A DNA stretch of 64,000 nt from Marinilabilia rubra (GTDB taxonomy: Bacteria; Bacteroidota; Bacteroidia; Bacteroidales; Marinilabiliaceae): contig NZ_QEWP01000002.1 of the NCBI RefSeq assembly GCF_003121985.1, positions 372,001 through 436,000 on the forward strand, read 5' to 3'. Below the pieces are notes generated by a model. It was not told the DNA's origin, did not search any database, and saw only the letters and a list, made by a program, of their open reading frames with translations. Below, piece after piece: positions 27,678-36,662 of this stretch; positions within the stretch are counted from its first letter, which is position 1; each line of letters opens with the position of its first letter. A program made the position numbers and the translations under genes.

Positions 27678-27943
27678 ATTAATTTGGGCTTAAATTTACA
27701 ATTGCATGTTTGATTTTTTATGAAAAGAACAATAAGACGCTCATTCAAAACTTTAATTAGTGCGTGTCCATAAATTCCCATTTACTGTGTTACGCTTGTT
27801 CCTATTTCTTTGGATTTATTGAAATTAACAACACAAAATTAAACTACAGCCTTAGATTTTTCAGAAAAATCATCTGTAGGATTACTCAAAAGAGCATGGT
27901 TAGGCAACAAGATCCCTATTGCAGGGGATATGAAAAGTAGTGT

Positions 27944-29356
27944 ATGACGGAAGATCCGGTAAATATCAAAAAAGGTTTTGAAGCCTATTTAAAAGCGGTT
28001 TTTCTAAAAAACCTCACTTCCATTCTTGTAACAGGCTTTATTATTTTGGCCTATTACATGTATGCCGATTGGTTTGTGAGAGAAAATCTAAAAGCTGCTT
28101 CCATGCGGATTTTACCGCTAACCCTCATTCTGGTCATTCTTATCATTCATCTGATAAACAAAAAAAATCGCTACAAATTAAAATCGGTTTTATACCAAAT
28201 TAATTATGTAGCGCTTCAATTCATGATGTTTGGTAAAATTCTCATTCATTTACACCAGGATGCCCTGGCACCAAGCGTCACAGGCACCATTCTGATTATT
28301 TTTGTTATTTCGCTGGACAATAAACTTAATACAAGGACTACATCTTTTATTTATGCACTGCCGGTAATTTTATTTACCAGTGTCCTTTTTGTATTTGGAA
28401 AGCCCTCGAGTAAGGAGTTTTTTACCCTCGTTGACATATATCCTATTCTGATTCTGGGCTTCATCATCAACAGAATTCAATACAATCTCAGATTCAGACT
28501 TTTTAAATCAAATCACTTGCTAAAACAGGAACAGGAGAAAACCCAATCTTTATACAATGAAACCTTAAAAATAAACAAAGAGCTGGATGAAAAAGCCAGG
28601 GAAGCCCTTCGGAATAAAGAAGAGATTCAAAAGAAAAATGAAGATCTCAATAAAAGTAATGCTACAAAGGACCGCTTTCTGGGCATAATTGCCCATGACC
28701 TCAAAAACCCTATAAGTGTTGTTTGGGGAATATCAGACGCATTAATAACTCATGATGAATTAGGAGAGGAAGAAAGAAAATCCTTCCTGATTTCCATTAA
28801 CAATTCCATTAAACATACTTATAAGCTTTTGGAGAACCTGCTGAGCTGGGCCAGGGCGCAAAACAAGACCATTCAATACACCCCACTTAAGCACAATGCT
28901 TTTACTATCGTAAAAAAAGAGCTGGATATCCTTAAAGCACAGGCCGATAATAAGTCTATCCAAATCAGCTGTAATATCTCTTCAGATTTACATCTATATG
29001 CTGACCTTCAAATGGTTCAAACCATTATCAGAAATCTGATTACAAACGCTATTAAGTACACCTTTATCAATGGCCAGATAGAAATAAAAGCCCGGCAAGT
29101 TACAATTGAAAACAAAGACTACACCGAAGTTGCCATTGTGGACAACGGAGTAGGAATGACAAAAGAACAAATTGATAACCTGTTTGCCATAAAGAAGAAC
29201 TCCTCCATCAAAGGCACCAATGATGAAGAGGGTTCCGGCCTGGGGCTATTATTGTGTAAAGAGTTTATTGATATTCATGAAGGAATCCTCAGGGTGGAAA
29301 GTACCCCAAATAGAGGAAGTTGCTTCAAATGTCTGTTTCCGGTGATGAAAGTCTGA
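27944..29356 (+). CDS. membrane sensor histidine kinase, no adjacent regulator
   Basis: A 470-residue kinase. About six hydrophobic helices fill residues 20-185, without a clear periplasmic sensor domain, so it probably senses within the membrane. A coiled coil covers about 195-240 (KTQSLYNETLKINKELDEKA). The phosphorylated His is His-251 in GIIAHDLKNPISVVWG. The ATP-binding domain has the N box NLITNAIKYT, G1 VDNGVGMTKEQ and G2 GSGLGLLLCKEF. No response regulator gene lies next to it, so its partner is elsewhere. The start codon has no clear ribosome-binding sequence. Confidence 0.92.
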   Translation: MTEDPVNIKKGFEAYLKAVFLKNLTSILVTGFIILAYYMYADWFVRENLKAASMRILPLTLILVILIIHLINKKNRYKLKSVLYQINYVALQFMMFGKILIHLHQDALAPSVTGTILIIFVISLDNKLNTRTTSFIYALPVILFTSVLFVFGKPSSKEFFTLVDIYPILILGFIINRIQYNLRFRLFKSNHLLKQEQEKTQSLYNETLKINKELDEKAREALRNKEEIQKKNEDLNKSNATKDRFLGIIAHDLKNPISVVWGISDALITHDELGEEERKSFLISINNSIKHTYKLLENLLSWARAQNKTIQYTPLKHNAFTIVKKELDILKAQADNKSIQISCNISSDLHLYADLQMVQTIIRNLITNAIKYTFINGQIEIKARQVTIENKDYTEVAIVDNGVGMTKEQIDNLFAIKKNSSIKGTNDEEGSGLGLLLCKEFIDIHEGILRVESTPNRGSCFKCLFPVMKV

Positions 29357-29638
29357 GACTTTTTTCAAAAAATCGAAACGGGTTAATCCCTCCCAAATAT
29401 TGTAATGTTAACTCCCAACAGCCACTTTTAGGGTCGTATATATTATTGCCATAGTACACCTGTTCAATAGATCGTTAGACTTTTAGATATAAGATTTAAG
29501 ATAAATCATATAATGCTGATAATTTGAGCTTTAAGACGAAAGCTCATTCACTCGCAAGAGTTTGAACTTTAGACTTTTATAAAAGTTTAACGGAGTATTC
29601 CCTGTAAATGACCTCATTGAAAAAAGTCTTTAACTGCA

Positions 29639-30976
29639 TCAGTCCTCTCTCAAGAATTTTTTAAACCATTTTCCGGAAGCTTTCACTGTGCGCTTTTGTG
29701 TTTTAAAATCGTTGTAAACCAACCCAAACCTTGGCTTAAAGCCTTCCCGCCATTCAAAATTATCCACAAGCGTCCATACAAAGTAACCGCCCACAGGGAT
29801 ATCTCTTTTAATCGCTTTTTTAACCTGCTTCAGCATTTTCTGATGGTATTTTTTGCGCCGGGCATCATTAACCTTGTCGCCACGCAAAAAATCGGGATAG
29901 CAAACGCCACTCTCTGTTAGAATAATCTTCCTGATGCTATCGTATTTTGAGTAAAAATTGAGCAAAGAAGAGAGTCCTTTGGGATAGACATCCAGTCCCA
30001 TGCTGTTTAGTTTAGTTTTTCTGCTCCATGGAGGAACTTCTGTGGCAAACAACACGGGAGGAAAGAGACTAAATTTGGCCACTACACGAAAATAATATTG
30101 CAACCCAATGAAGTCGAAATCAAAAGCAAGACGCTCCTCATCGCCCGGCTGGAAATTACTTTTAATAATGTTCAGTGCCGGTATTATATCGGTTGGATAG
30201 CCCAGACCCAATAGCGGTTCAATAAAAAAGCGATTTAGCAATCCCTCCACTCGCCTGGCTGCTCTTCGATTGAAGAGAATCTTATTAACAGGTCTTACAT
30301 AAGAACAGGAGAGTGCCACTCCTACCTCTGCATCCCCGACATTTCTTTTTACGATTCTTCCCCCTTCAGCCATGCACAAAGTTGCATGATGGGCTGCCTT
30401 CATGAAATTACCAATTCCGTTGCGGCCGGGTGCATGGTATCCGGTAAAATATCCCAGGCCCACAAAGGTCATAGGTTCGTTCATCACAATCCAGTGCTTC
30501 ACACGATCGCCAAATGCAGAAGTCACCACTTCTACATAATTCGAAAACCATTGAAGAATTTCCCGGTTGGTCCATCCACCTTCATCTTCCAAAACCTGTG
30601 GCAAATCCCAGTGATAGATGGTTACCCAGGGCTCAAGACTTTGTTTCAGACAAGTATCTATTACCCGGTTGTAAAAGTCAATGCCCAATGGATTTGGCTC
30701 CCCTTTTCCATCAGGGATGATGCGGGGCCAGGAGAGAGAGAAACGAAAGACTTTAAAACCAAGTTTACGGGCCCGTTTAATATCCTTCTTATAATTGTGG
30801 TAGAAATCTGAAGTACTTCCCGGAGATTCTCCATCATTGACATTCTCTGAGTCCGATGTAAAAGTGTCCCATATACTGGCCGACTTGCCGTCCTCAAAAG
30901 CGGCACCCTCATTCTGAAAGGCACTAATGGTGACACCCCATTTAAAATCTTTTCCGAAATCCTTCTTTTTGAGCAT
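29639..30976 (-). CDS. GH1 family beta-glucosidase
   Basis: A 445-residue retaining glycosidase with a (beta/alpha)8 barrel. The start FKWGVTISAFQNEGAAFEDG is the typical GH1 opening. The acid/base is Glu-167 in MNEPMTF. The nucleophile is Glu-355 in ILTESGVCYPD, where the usual TENG reads TESG. The final motif YFVWTLVDNFEWREGFKPRF GL is conserved (aglycone and substrate loop). No signal peptide, so it acts on imported beta-glucosides in the cytoplasm. It is a single gene with an inverted repeat around its probable promoter. Confidence 0.93.
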   Translation of the reverse strand: MLKKKDFGKDFKWGVTISAFQNEGAAFEDGKSASIWDTFTSDSENVNDGESPGSTSDFYHNYKKDIKRARKLGFKVFRFSLSWPRIIPDGKGEPNPLGIDFYNRVIDTCLKQSLEPWVTIYHWDLPQVLEDEGGWTNREILQWFSNYVEVVTSAFGDRVKHWIVMNEPMTFVGLGYFTGYHAPGRNGIGNFMKAAHHATLCMAEGGRIVKRNVGDAEVGVALSCSYVRPVNKILFNRRAARRVEGLLNRFFIEPLLGLGYPTDIIPALNIIKSNFQPGDEERLAFDFDFIGLQYYFRVVAKFSLFPPVLFATEVPPWSRKTKLNSMGLDVYPKGLSSLLNFYSKYDSIRKIILTESGVCYPDFLRGDKVNDARRKKYHQKMLKQVKKAIKRDIPVGGYFVWTLVDNFEWREGFKPRFGLVYNDFKTQKRTVKASGKWFKKFLRED

Positions 30977-30977
30977 A

Positions 30978-31021
30978 CCCGGGTTTTAACAAAATTGCAA
31001 AATTACAGGGTTAAAACCGGG
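30978..31021 (-). promoter_or_regulatory. candidate promoter and operator of the GH1 gene
   Basis: On the minus strand TAATTTTG (31005-30998) matches TAnnTTTG, 22 bases before the start codon. It is enclosed by near-exact inverted arms CCCGGGTTTTAAC (30978-30990) and GTTAAAACCGGG (31010-31021). The symmetric arms around a promoter suggest binding of a repressor; no regulator gene is adjacent. Confidence 0.4.
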
Positions 31022-31127
31022 AATAGGTTAAATGAAGGTTAAGAGTGGTAGCAGGCAGAAGTTTAGAAGAGAGAAGGCAGATGATAAAGGGGTAATCTCA
31101 AAATTTCTAATTTTATATGTTTCTGAA

Positions 31128-31172
31128 CTTATCGAAGAATCTGAGCGTTTGAAAACAGATTCTTCGATTAAG
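31128..31172. repeat. inverted repeat with GAAGAATCTG core
   Basis: CTTATCGAAGAATCTG and CAGATTCTTCGATTAAG form a hairpin with a one-base bulge, 60 bases beyond the stop codon of the repeat-protein gene on the minus strand. The core is shared with the larger element at 56531-56641. It may serve as a terminator. Confidence 0.5.
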
Positions 31173-31231
31173 CCCATCATGACACGTATTTAGTATTACT
31201 ACTTTTTGAACACGCCCATTTTGTATCCTGG

Positions 31232-31951
31232 CTATTTGGAGTTTTGAAGTATATGCGAATATTTTTGATCCACTTCCCCATCAAATTGAGCCCCTTCAAA
31301 ACCCACATCGCCCGAATATTTGGTGTATTTAAAATCAACCTCTTCGTGAAAATGCACATTGCTAAACATGGCACCATTATGAAATTTTGTGTATTTGAAA
31401 CTGGCTTCATCCATAAACTGACCTTCATGAAAATTTACAAATCCGGAGAATTCAGTGTATTTAAAATTGGCTTCATCCTCAAAATGGCATCCTAAGAAAC
31501 TTGTTTCACTTCTGAATTTTGAATACTTAAAATTGGCTTCGTGAGTAAAGGTATTGTTATTAAAAACAACCTCTTCCGAGAATTCTGAGTACTTGAATGA
31601 AGTCTCGTCCTGGAAGTTGCAGCCAATAAAAGTTACAGACTCCTTAAAATCAGCCCGATAACATTCATCGGAAAAATCTTCACAATAAAAAGCCAAAACC
31701 TCATCGGAAAAAGTACAGTCTACAAAAGTCAATTCCACATCGACAGTACTAAAATAGGAATCTTTGTTGCCTCTTTCCCTCTGGCGGTTTTTCAGGTCAG
31801 TGAGATCTAAAATCCCTTCAATTTTCATTCCTTCAAGATTAACCGCCTGCCCCCGGTCGATCATGTTAATAATTTCTTCAGCATCTATGTTTTTCTCTGC
31901 CGAAAGATTCAACGAAAAAACAATTCCCAGAATAATTAAAAGTGTTTTCAT
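31232..31951 (-). CDS. secreted pentapeptide-like repeat protein with a 22-residue period
   Basis: A 239-residue protein with a signal peptide (residues 1-18). After a short helical part (IDAEEIINMIDRGQAVNLEG) it has a beta-helix-like region with repeats such as CHFEDEANFKYTEFSGFVNF. Five consecutive units of exactly 22 residues share FKY(S/T)(K/E)F; Phe recurs with spacing 6-5-6-5 instead of the strict 5 of pentapeptide repeats. Several units also contain Asp/Glu-rich turns. The fold is probably a right-handed four-sided helix, slightly wider than in normal pentapeptide proteins. The function is unknown; it is likely a periplasmic or surface scaffold. Confidence 0.75.
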   Translation of the reverse strand: MKTLLIILGIVFSLNLSAEKNIDAEEIINMIDRGQAVNLEGMKIEGILDLTDLKNRQRERGNKDSYFSTVDVELTFVDCTFSDEVLAFYCEDFSDECYRADFKESVTFIGCNFQDETSFKYSEFSEEVVFNNNTFTHEANFKYSKFRSETSFLGCHFEDEANFKYTEFSGFVNFHEGQFMDEASFKYTKFHNGAMFSNVHFHEEVDFKYTKYSGDVGFEGAQFDGEVDQKYSHILQNSK

Positions 31952-32285
31952 GTCTACAATATTGAATTAAGTTTTAGTCTTATAAGTCGAGCATGCTGCC
32001 TGATGTATTCATATCTGCCACTGAAATGCATACACAAAAACATCACAAAGTCAGCATCTTAACAAACGCTTTATCATTTTCACATAAAAGTTTATTACTA
32101 TTCTAATGACATGACGTCTACCCTCTGCCATTTGTTACATCCATCTGCCTGTTCTGTTTATTTTCCTGTTGCTTTTTGGGAATCATCAGCCTCTCCCATT
32201 ACAGGTTAATATTGCCAAATATATGTTAAAACAGTCCGAATGATAGCGGATTATTAAGAAACAATTAGTTAATTCGCAATTAATA
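31952..32285. other. gene-free divergent spacer
   Basis: The gap between the repeat-protein gene and tetR holds no reading frame or RNA that I can support. It is AT-rich with pyrimidine-rich stretches near 32110-32180. The tetR operator candidate lies at its right end. Confidence 0.4.
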
Positions 32286-32299
32286 AATGAACATTCATT
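32286..32299 (+). promoter_or_regulatory. candidate TetR operator
   Basis: AATGAACATTCATT is a perfect palindrome (6-bp arms, two-base centre) 12 bases before the tetR start codon. It matches the style of TetR/AcrR operators (TGAATG..CATTCA), so self-repression of the efflux operon is likely. Confidence 0.6.
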
Positions 32300-32311
32300 C
32301 ATTTTAAAGAC

Positions 32312-32896
32312 ATGGCAAGAATTACAGACAAAAACAAAATTGAACGACTGAAACAATCAACCATGAAACTGGTTGTTGAAAATGGCTTCGGAGGAGCATC
32401 TGCAGCTCTGATATCAAAGGATGCAGGCGTGGCCGCAGGATATTTCTACATGCATTACAAAGGTAAATATGAAATGGTTAATGCCATCTTTCAGGAAGTG
32501 TATCAGGAATTCATCATCCTTTTTGAAGAACTGGAGCCGGACAATGCTCCGTTTATTGAAAGCATCGAGACCATCATTCACCGATTTGTAAAGCTGGCTA
32601 ACACAGAACCCATCAAGGTTAAATTCCTGTATGTTCTTTCGAATGATTACAGCTTTGCCATCGACCCCATTATCAGGGAGAACAACTTTCAGGTTATAAA
32701 AAAGCTAAAAGAACGGGGGCAAAAATCCAACTGTCTCGATCCGCGAATCACCGAAGACGATCTTTACCTTATACTTTTCATCAACAGCCTTCAGTACATC
32801 AATCAGCGATTTAAAAAGAGTCATAATAAAGAAGTAATCATCTCAGAATTGGAAGAGAAGCATCTCTTTTACCTCATAACTAAGTTTTTAAAATAA
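32312..32896 (+). CDS. TetR/AcrR family transcriptional regulator
   Basis: A 194-residue repressor. The N-terminal helix-turn-helix reads MKLVVENGFGGASAALISKD then AGVAAGYFYMHYKGKYEMVN, the hallmark TetR DNA-binding section. The rest is an all-helical ligand-binding domain. It is the first gene of a five-gene unit with an exporter (6 bases to the TolC gene), and a palindrome lies just before its start. It probably responds to a substrate of the pump. Confidence 0.93.
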   Translation: MARITDKNKIERLKQSTMKLVVENGFGGASAALISKDAGVAAGYFYMHYKGKYEMVNAIFQEVYQEFIILFEELEPDNAPFIESIETIIHRFVKLANTEPIKVKFLYVLSNDYSFAIDPIIRENNFQVIKKLKERGQKSNCLDPRITEDDLYLILFINSLQYINQRFKKSHNKEVIISELEEKHLFYLITKFLK

Positions 32897-32902
32897 AGTC
32901 TA

Positions 32903-34420
32903 ATGAATTTAAAAAGTGTATTTCCCGGACTTTTTTTCTTGCTCCTTCTATTCCCATTGGAAGGGCACGCCCAGACACCTCATCTGCTGACATTTGAGGA
33001 TGCTGTGCTAATGATGTCGGAATACAATCCAGCTTTGCAACGGCAACGGGAAGAAATAAAGCAAAGGGAATTTGAAATAAAATCACGTCGTGGTTTAAGG
33101 TATCCCAGAGTGGCATTAAATGCGCAGGCAGTATCCATGTCCGATCCGTTGCATCTTGATCTCACTCCCGTCAGAGATGCCATCACTCCACTATACAATA
33201 CCCTTGGGAATTTTGGTGTTTTCAGCGGAGTGCCCAATCCTGACCCGGCAACGAACCAGCAGGTTCCTACTCTTCCTGATGCACAAAGTACGGCAGCGGT
33301 ACGCCAACAACTTCTGGCAGCAGAGGAAGAGATAAAATCAGGCGAATGGGACAAAATGATACAGGAAAAGAATTTCGCCGTGGTGTCGGCCGGATTTGTG
33401 TGGCCAATTTATGCAGGTGGAAAAATAAATGGTGCCAACCATGCGGCCAATGTCAAACATGACATCAGCAAGGAAGAGTTAAGACACACCGAAGGAAAAC
33501 TTCTGACGGAGCTGGTTTCAAGGTATTACGGACTGGTACTCGGTATGGAAGTAGTAAAACTTAAGAAACAAATGCTGGAGAGCCTTAATAATCATTACCA
33601 CGATGCCGACCAACTTTTCCAAAACGGAATGATTGCCAAAGTGGAGCTTTTACATTCGAAAGTCGCGAAAAACGAAGCAGAACGGGAACTTAAGCAGGCA
33701 AAGCGGAACGTTGAAATTATCCGATCGGGGTTGGCTGCAACGCTGGCCTATGATTCACTTCAACAAGTTATGCCTATTAGCCAACTGTTCATCAACAAAA
33801 ACATTGAAAATTTAGCCCACTGGATTGAGACTGCTAAAAGTTTTAATCCGCAATTAAAACAAATCGAAGACAAAAAAGAACTTGTTGAGATAAAGCACCG
33901 CATCGAGAAAAATGCATATCTGCCTTCTGTGGCAGCTATGGGAAATTACAACATTGTAGACAAAGATCTTTCGCCCTACACTCCTGATTGGCTGGTGGGT
34001 GTAGGACTGAAATGGACCCTTTTTGAAGGCATGACACGCAAAAACGACATACGCTCCAGTTCGGCCCTTCAACACCAGGTGAAATATGCCAAACAAAAAG
34101 CAGACGATGATCTTACAGCATATCTCACAAAACTTTTTCATGAACTCCGCATGCAGATGGAGCAGAAAACAGAATTGGAAACGACTTTGCAGCTGGCCCG
34201 GGAATACTGCTCAAGTACTGAAAAAGCTTTCAGCGAAGGGCTCGCTACGTCTTCATCGGTAGTTGAAGCACATACCAAAATACTACAGGTAAAAGCCAAA
34301 CGGCTGAAAGTGTTGTACGACTATGATGTGGCCCTGTCTTTATTTTTCCAAACGACAGGTACTCCTGAGCAATTCCTTAATTACAGCAAGGGAGAAAACA
34401 CGATTCTTGAGTCGCTGTAA
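32903..34420 (+). CDS. TolC-family outer-membrane efflux protein
   Basis: A 505-residue outer-membrane channel. A signal peptide (residues 1-23, ending GHAQ) is followed by LTFEDAVLMMSEYNPALQRQ, the typical first TolC helix. Two halves of the repeated helical-barrel domain are seen, the second starting near KSFNPQLKQIEDKKELVEIK. An insertion of about 80 residues (near 75-150, with SGVPNPDPATNQQVPTLPDA) is unusual and probably forms an extended loop. It is the only TolC gene in the window; it belongs to the TetR operon but may also serve the MacAB-like system downstream. Confidence 0.92.
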   Translation: MNLKSVFPGLFFLLLLFPLEGHAQTPHLLTFEDAVLMMSEYNPALQRQREEIKQREFEIKSRRGLRYPRVALNAQAVSMSDPLHLDLTPVRDAITPLYNTLGNFGVFSGVPNPDPATNQQVPTLPDAQSTAAVRQQLLAAEEEIKSGEWDKMIQEKNFAVVSAGFVWPIYAGGKINGANHAANVKHDISKEELRHTEGKLLTELVSRYYGLVLGMEVVKLKKQMLESLNNHYHDADQLFQNGMIAKVELLHSKVAKNEAERELKQAKRNVEIIRSGLAATLAYDSLQQVMPISQLFINKNIENLAHWIETAKSFNPQLKQIEDKKELVEIKHRIEKNAYLPSVAAMGNYNIVDKDLSPYTPDWLVGVGLKWTLFEGMTRKNDIRSSSALQHQVKYAKQKADDDLTAYLTKLFHELRMQMEQKTELETTLQLAREYCSSTEKAFSEGLATSSSVVEAHTKILQVKAKRLKVLYDYDVALSLFFQTTGTPEQFLNYSKGENTILESL

Positions 34421-34484
34421 AGCAAAAAAGAATACAAAGTCACAATGAATAACCAATTACAAAAAATAATAAAACTCAAAACGA

Positions 34485-35468
34485 ATGAATAAAAAGACAT
34501 TAAGCACCGCCATTGTTCTGGCAGCCATTGTTGCTTTTATCGTTTATACTTTCATTACCATACTGAAACCAGAACAAAAAATCCTTCAGGGTGAAATTGA
34601 AGCAAGGCAATTCAATATTGCTTCGAAGGTTCCCGGAAGAGTGAGCAACGTCGCCGTAAAAAGAGGCGAAAAAGTAAAAAAGGGTGATCTTATTTTTTCC
34701 ATCAGCAGCCCCGAAATTGATGCAAAACTAGCAGAGGCTAATGCTGCAAGGCTGGCTGCCGGTGCTCAAAGCCGAAAAGCAAACAACGGAGCCCGACAGG
34801 AAGACATCGCTGCCGCTTACAGCGTTTATGTTAAAGCAGAAGCAGCGGCCAGGTTTGCTGAAAAAACCTTCGCACGGATCAGTAATTTATACGATGAAGG
34901 CGTTGTACCTGAACAACAACGCGATGAGGCAGAAACTAAAATGAAAGCAGCACGCGAAACATCCAAAGCGGCCAGGCTGGTATGGCAAAAAGCAGAAAAA
35001 GGGGCCAGAATAGAAGACAAAGAGGCGGCACGGGCACTGGTGAAGCGCGCCGACGCAGCCATAGATCAGGTACAGGCATATCTTGACGAGACTACTATTC
35101 ACGCCATCTCGGATGGAGAAGTTTCCGGTGTGAATGTTGAAAAAGGCGAATTGGTTTCCACCGGATTTCCGGTTGTTACCCTGCTTAATCTAAATGACAT
35201 TTGGGTAACCTTTTATATCAGAGAAGATTACCTAAATCATTTCAGCATGGGCACCACTTTTAATGCCACACTTCCGGCACTGGAAGGCACATTCAAATTC
35301 AAAGTCTCCTACATCAGTCCATCCGGCAGTTTTGCCCGCTGGGATGCAACAAAAACATCCGGAGATTTCGACTTAAAATCATTTGAAGTAGAAGCGCGAC
35401 CTGTTTCAAAAATAGAAGGTTTAAGACCTGGCATGACTGCTGTTGTTAACCTTTCTGAAATGGAATAG
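34485..35468 (+). CDS. HlyD-family membrane fusion protein
   Basis: A 327-residue adaptor with one N-terminal membrane helix (residues 9-27) and a biotinyl-lipoyl-like domain around residues 40-75 (ASKVPGRVSNVAVKRGEKVK). An Ala/Lys/Glu-rich coiled coil runs from about 85 to 190. The second half of the lipoyl domain reads TTIHAISDGEVSGVNVEKGE, then a beta-barrel with the TVLNLNDIWVTFYIREDY type motif. It links the ABC-2 permeases to the TolC channel. Its end overlaps the context of the next gene: the permease starts 2 bases after its stop codon. Confidence 0.92.
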   Translation: MNKKTLSTAIVLAAIVAFIVYTFITILKPEQKILQGEIEARQFNIASKVPGRVSNVAVKRGEKVKKGDLIFSISSPEIDAKLAEANAARLAAGAQSRKANNGARQEDIAAAYSVYVKAEAAARFAEKTFARISNLYDEGVVPEQQRDEAETKMKAARETSKAARLVWQKAEKGARIEDKEAARALVKRADAAIDQVQAYLDETTIHAISDGEVSGVNVEKGELVSTGFPVVTLLNLNDIWVTFYIREDYLNHFSMGTTFNATLPALEGTFKFKVSYISPSGSFARWDATKTSGDFDLKSFEVEARPVSKIEGLRPGMTAVVNLSEME

Positions 35469-35469
35469 A

Positions 35470-36651
35470 ATGGAAGAACTGAAGAAACATGCGGTATTTA
35501 ATGTCATCCGAAGAGAGACAGAACGGATAAAACAGAATCATGCATACCGGTTTCTGCTGTTTAGCGGACCTCTGATCGGAATTCTTTTACTCTACCTGAT
35601 ATTCAGGCAGGGAACAACACGGGATTTCCCCATAGCAGTGGTTGACGAAGATAATTCTGTGCTGTCGGTAAAAATAAGTAATGCGTTGGATGCTGCGTCA
35701 GACGTGGCTGTTTCATACAAGCCGGTGGATATTTTTCAGGCCCGTGAACTTCTTCAACAGGCAAAAGTTGATGCCATAATACTGCTTCCTGATGATCTGG
35801 AAAAATCGGTCTTTCAGGGCACAAAGGCTTCAGTTCCCGTTTACATCAACGGAACCAATGTGCTAAAAGCTGGTATTATCCAGCGCTCGGTTCTTACCAC
35901 GTTGAAAACCATCTCAGGTGGCATTCAAATGAAGAAACTGATACTCTCGGGAAAAAATCAGCAGCAGGCCATGGCAAGAGTCATGCCTGTCAGACTTGAC
36001 AAGCATGTGCTATTTAATCCATACTCCAATTACAATTATTTCCTTAATTCGGCCCTGCTGTATGTCATGCTGTATTTGTTTACATTTCTTGCGTCGATTT
36101 ATACATTCGGGAATGAGCTAAAACGTGGTACCGGCCCCGGATTACTTGCAGCAGGAGACAACAGCGTACGACTTTCTGTTTTAGGGAAAATGCTTCCATA
36201 CACGATTATATTCTGGGGATTTGCCATGTTCATCAATTTCCTGCTTTACGAGGTGGAAGGAATGCCTCTCAACGGCAGTTACACATTCATCTTTATTGGT
36301 CAATTTATAACGATACTAACCTACCAGCTGATGGGTATTATGCTGGTCGCTGCCACCAGTAATCTAAGACTATCACTTTCTCTGGGCGGGGCATATGTAA
36401 TGATGGGTATCACCTTTTCCGGATTAACCTTTCCAACAGAAGGCATGCCTCTTTTGGCCCGCTATTTCACTGTATTGTTTCCATTTACATGGTGGGAGAA
36501 AATTATGATTTCACAATCGATGCGTGGAGCCCCTATCAGTGAGGCACTCCCTTATTTGTGCTATATCCTTCTTTTCATGGTGGTCTCTATAGCGTTTTTA
36601 CCTCTGTATAAACGTTGTTTAAAAGAGGAAAAGTACTGGGGAAAAAAGTAA
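35470..36651 (+). CDS. ABC-2 type transporter permease 1
   Basis: A 393-residue permease. I choose ATG 35470 (MEELKKHAVFNVIRRETERI) because it follows the previous stop codon by one base; a longer in-frame start at 35443 overlaps the HlyD gene. One N-terminal helix (about 25-45), a periplasmic domain of about 150 residues with DFPIAVVDEDNS, then five helices in the C-terminal half. This is the YhhJ/YbhR-type ABC-2 fold. It is followed by a paralogue (permease 2) 11 bases later. No ATP-binding domain is present in either. Confidence 0.9.
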   Translation: MEELKKHAVFNVIRRETERIKQNHAYRFLLFSGPLIGILLLYLIFRQGTTRDFPIAVVDEDNSVLSVKISNALDAASDVAVSYKPVDIFQARELLQQAKVDAIILLPDDLEKSVFQGTKASVPVYINGTNVLKAGIIQRSVLTTLKTISGGIQMKKLILSGKNQQQAMARVMPVRLDKHVLFNPYSNYNYFLNSALLYVMLYLFTFLASIYTFGNELKRGTGPGLLAAGDNSVRLSVLGKMLPYTIIFWGFAMFINFLLYEVEGMPLNGSYTFIFIGQFITILTYQLMGIMLVAATSNLRLSLSLGGAYVMMGITFSGLTFPTEGMPLLARYFTVLFPFTWWEKIMISQSMRGAPISEALPYLCYILLFMVVSIAFLPLYKRCLKEEKYWGKK

Positions 36652-36662
36652 AAAATTAAACA

